Below the pieces are notes generated by a model, which was not told the DNA's origin, did not search any database, and worked only from the letters and a program-made list of their open reading frames with translations. A stretch of 24,148 nt of DNA, taken from positions 1 through 24,148 of the forward strand of contig JBLHKW010000071.1 of assembly GCA_047618565.1 (NCBI GenBank), given 5' to 3'. This DNA comes from JBLHKW01 sp047618565. Its GTDB lineage: Bacteria > Planctomycetota > UBA1135 > GCA-002686595. Numbering within the stretch: the first letter of the stretch is position 1; every line of letters begins with the position of its first letter. This document shows, in pieces, positions 23,328 to 24,148 of the stretch. The position numbers and the translations under genes are program-made.

Positions 23328-24148
23328 ATGAATCCTTCAGGGCTGCCGCACGCCTGGTCCTTCGATGACGGTCCACCGATCGGTGAACTCGTCGAGAAGT
23401 GCCGTGATCTCTGTGGGCGTACGGAGGCGGCCGAGCCGCCCGTGGCCGACGAGCATGCAGCGTTCCTGCAACGCAGTCTCGGCGATGCTCTTCAGCAGGT
23501 CGAGCTGATCCTTCGCGCGCTGGGCAGCGATATCGAGACGGCGCAGCCCGCGGCATCCCAGAACCGTTCTCGGGACATCCCCACGGAGAGCGGGCATGAC
23601 GAGTCTGATGCGCTATCAGGCGCTGCACGCAACGGCCTGCAGGGAAACTCGTGGACCATCGCTCTTTCCGAACTACTCGGGTTCCTGGCCTTCGGGCACA
23701 AGACCGGTGTGCTCTGGGTCGACGCGCTGGATGAGAACTTCATGCTCGTGATGGAGGGCGGTCGGCTGATCCATGCCACCAGCGACGCGACGCCCCAGGG
23801 CTCGCGCCTGGGCGAGGTGCTCGTGGGTCTCGGATTCCTGACCCGGCGTCAGCTGGACCGCTTCTTGGTCAAGTTCGACGACACGCGCAGCGCCGTGGTG
23901 GGAGAGCGCCTGGTGGAGGCCGGAATGATCAGCGAAGACGAACTCCGTGCTGCCCTGGCCCAGCAGGTGAAGCATCTCTTCTACCGGCTGGTGGGCACGA
24001 CGAACGCCGTGTTCCGGTTTCGCGAGCGGATGGAGATCGCGCTGGCGCACCGCGTCAGCCTCGACGTGACCCAGTTGCTCTTGCAGACGGCTGTGGCGCA
24101 GGACGAACATCGCGCGCCCCGTGCCGAACGGGACGCGGACACGCTCGA
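23328..24148 (+). CDS. DUF4388/PATAN-domain protein, 3' end cut by the window edge
   Basis: The frame is open from ATG 23328 to the window edge, at least 273 residues with no internal stop. Residues about 1-105 are a variable, probably disordered/helical N-terminus (QRSLGDALQQVELILRALGSDIE). Residues about 112-250 match the DUF4388 (PATAN) domain: ALSELLGFLAFGHKTGVLWV, then VMEGGRLIHATSD, the LGEVLVGLGFLTRRQLDRFL module and GERLVEAGMISEDELRAAL, followed by a helix-rich tail (LFYRLVGTTNAVFRFRERMEI). DUF4388 is found with receiver domains and other signalling modules in myxobacteria, Planctomycetota and related groups, and is probably a protein-interaction sensor domain. No signal peptide is present, so it is cytoplasmic. 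A weak ribosome-binding site (GGACGGG) lies before the start. The missing C-terminus may carry a further domain. Confidence 0.8.
   Translation, partial: MNPSGLPHAWSFDDGPPIGELVEKCRDLCGRTEAAEPPVADEHAAFLQRSLGDALQQVELILRALGSDIETAQPAASQNRSRDIPTESGHDESDALSGAARNGLQGNSWTIALSELLGFLAFGHKTGVLWVDALDENFMLVMEGGRLIHATSDATPQGSRLGEVLVGLGFLTRRQLDRFLVKFDDTRSAVVGERLVEAGMISEDELRAALAQQVKHLFYRLVGTTNAVFRFRERMEIALAHRVSLDVTQLLLQTAVAQDEHRAPRAERDADTL

Noticed and set aside
1..24148. A phage-defence system, CRISPR array, toxin-antitoxin pair or biosynthetic cluster
   Set aside because: No nuclease, helicase, reverse transcriptase, spaced repeats, toxin family or synthase genes were found. The window is dominated by envelope proteins.

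Overview
The window looks like a fragment of a high-GC, Gram-negative-type bacterial chromosome. The gene content resembles Planctomycetota, especially the large-genome marine lineages: paired secreted amidohydrolases, a sigma factor fused through a membrane segment to carboxypeptidase-regulatory-like beta domains, a lipoprotein built of FG-GAP repeats, a multiheme cytochrome and a secreted lipoprotein methyltransferase. This taxonomic call is inferred from architecture only. No rRNA, tRNA, CRISPR array, phage gene or intact transposase was found.

Layout, left: a probable tail of an upstream gene (1-47); an exported amidohydrolase broken by a frameshift at about 954 that carries a strongly acidic insert (93-1965); and, overlapping it by ATGA, an exported tandem amidohydrolase (1962-4589). 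A 40-residue membrane protein reads in the opposite direction from 4701 to 4579. Next come a short CPCC zinc-ribbon-like protein (4845-5156), a structured leader, and a LOG-family nucleotide hydrolase (5359-6174). About 300 bases without a convincing gene follow, then a membrane-anchored coiled-coil protein (6486-7082).

Middle: a membrane-spanning ECF-type sigma factor with about 600 extracytoplasmic residues (7253-9763) converges on a minus-strand block. Read from its promoter side, that block is a lipoprotein methyltransferase (13453-12725) coupled by a 4-base overlap to an APC amino-acid permease (12728-11451), then a secreted TlpA-like thioredoxin (11419-10154) and a PpiC-type prolyl isomerase (10082-9801). 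The last two would act in redox chemistry and protein folding. A roughly 180-bp inverted-repeat element (13496-13674) separates this block from the right part.

Right: a small CxxC protein (13684-14058); a pentaheme cytochrome with a strong Shine-Dalgarno sequence (14267-15955); and a tightly overlapping HlyD adaptor / FtsX-like permease / ATPase operon (16012-19123) that looks like a MacAB/DevBCA-type exporter without its outer-membrane channel. A possible 47-residue membrane protein (19172-19315) runs into the 3' end of a convergent lipoprotein with 14 FG-GAP units (21834-19300). A beta-barrel outer-membrane protein (22043-23146) and a DUF4388/PATAN protein cut by the window edge (from 23328) complete the region. 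Most products are exported or membrane-bound, so the window is largely cell-envelope and periplasm biology. The most unusual items are the membrane-tethered sigma factor, the frameshifted acidic amidohydrolase next to two other amidohydrolase domains of which one also lacks its metal site, the lipoprotein methyltransferase coupled to a permease, and two overlooked micro-proteins.
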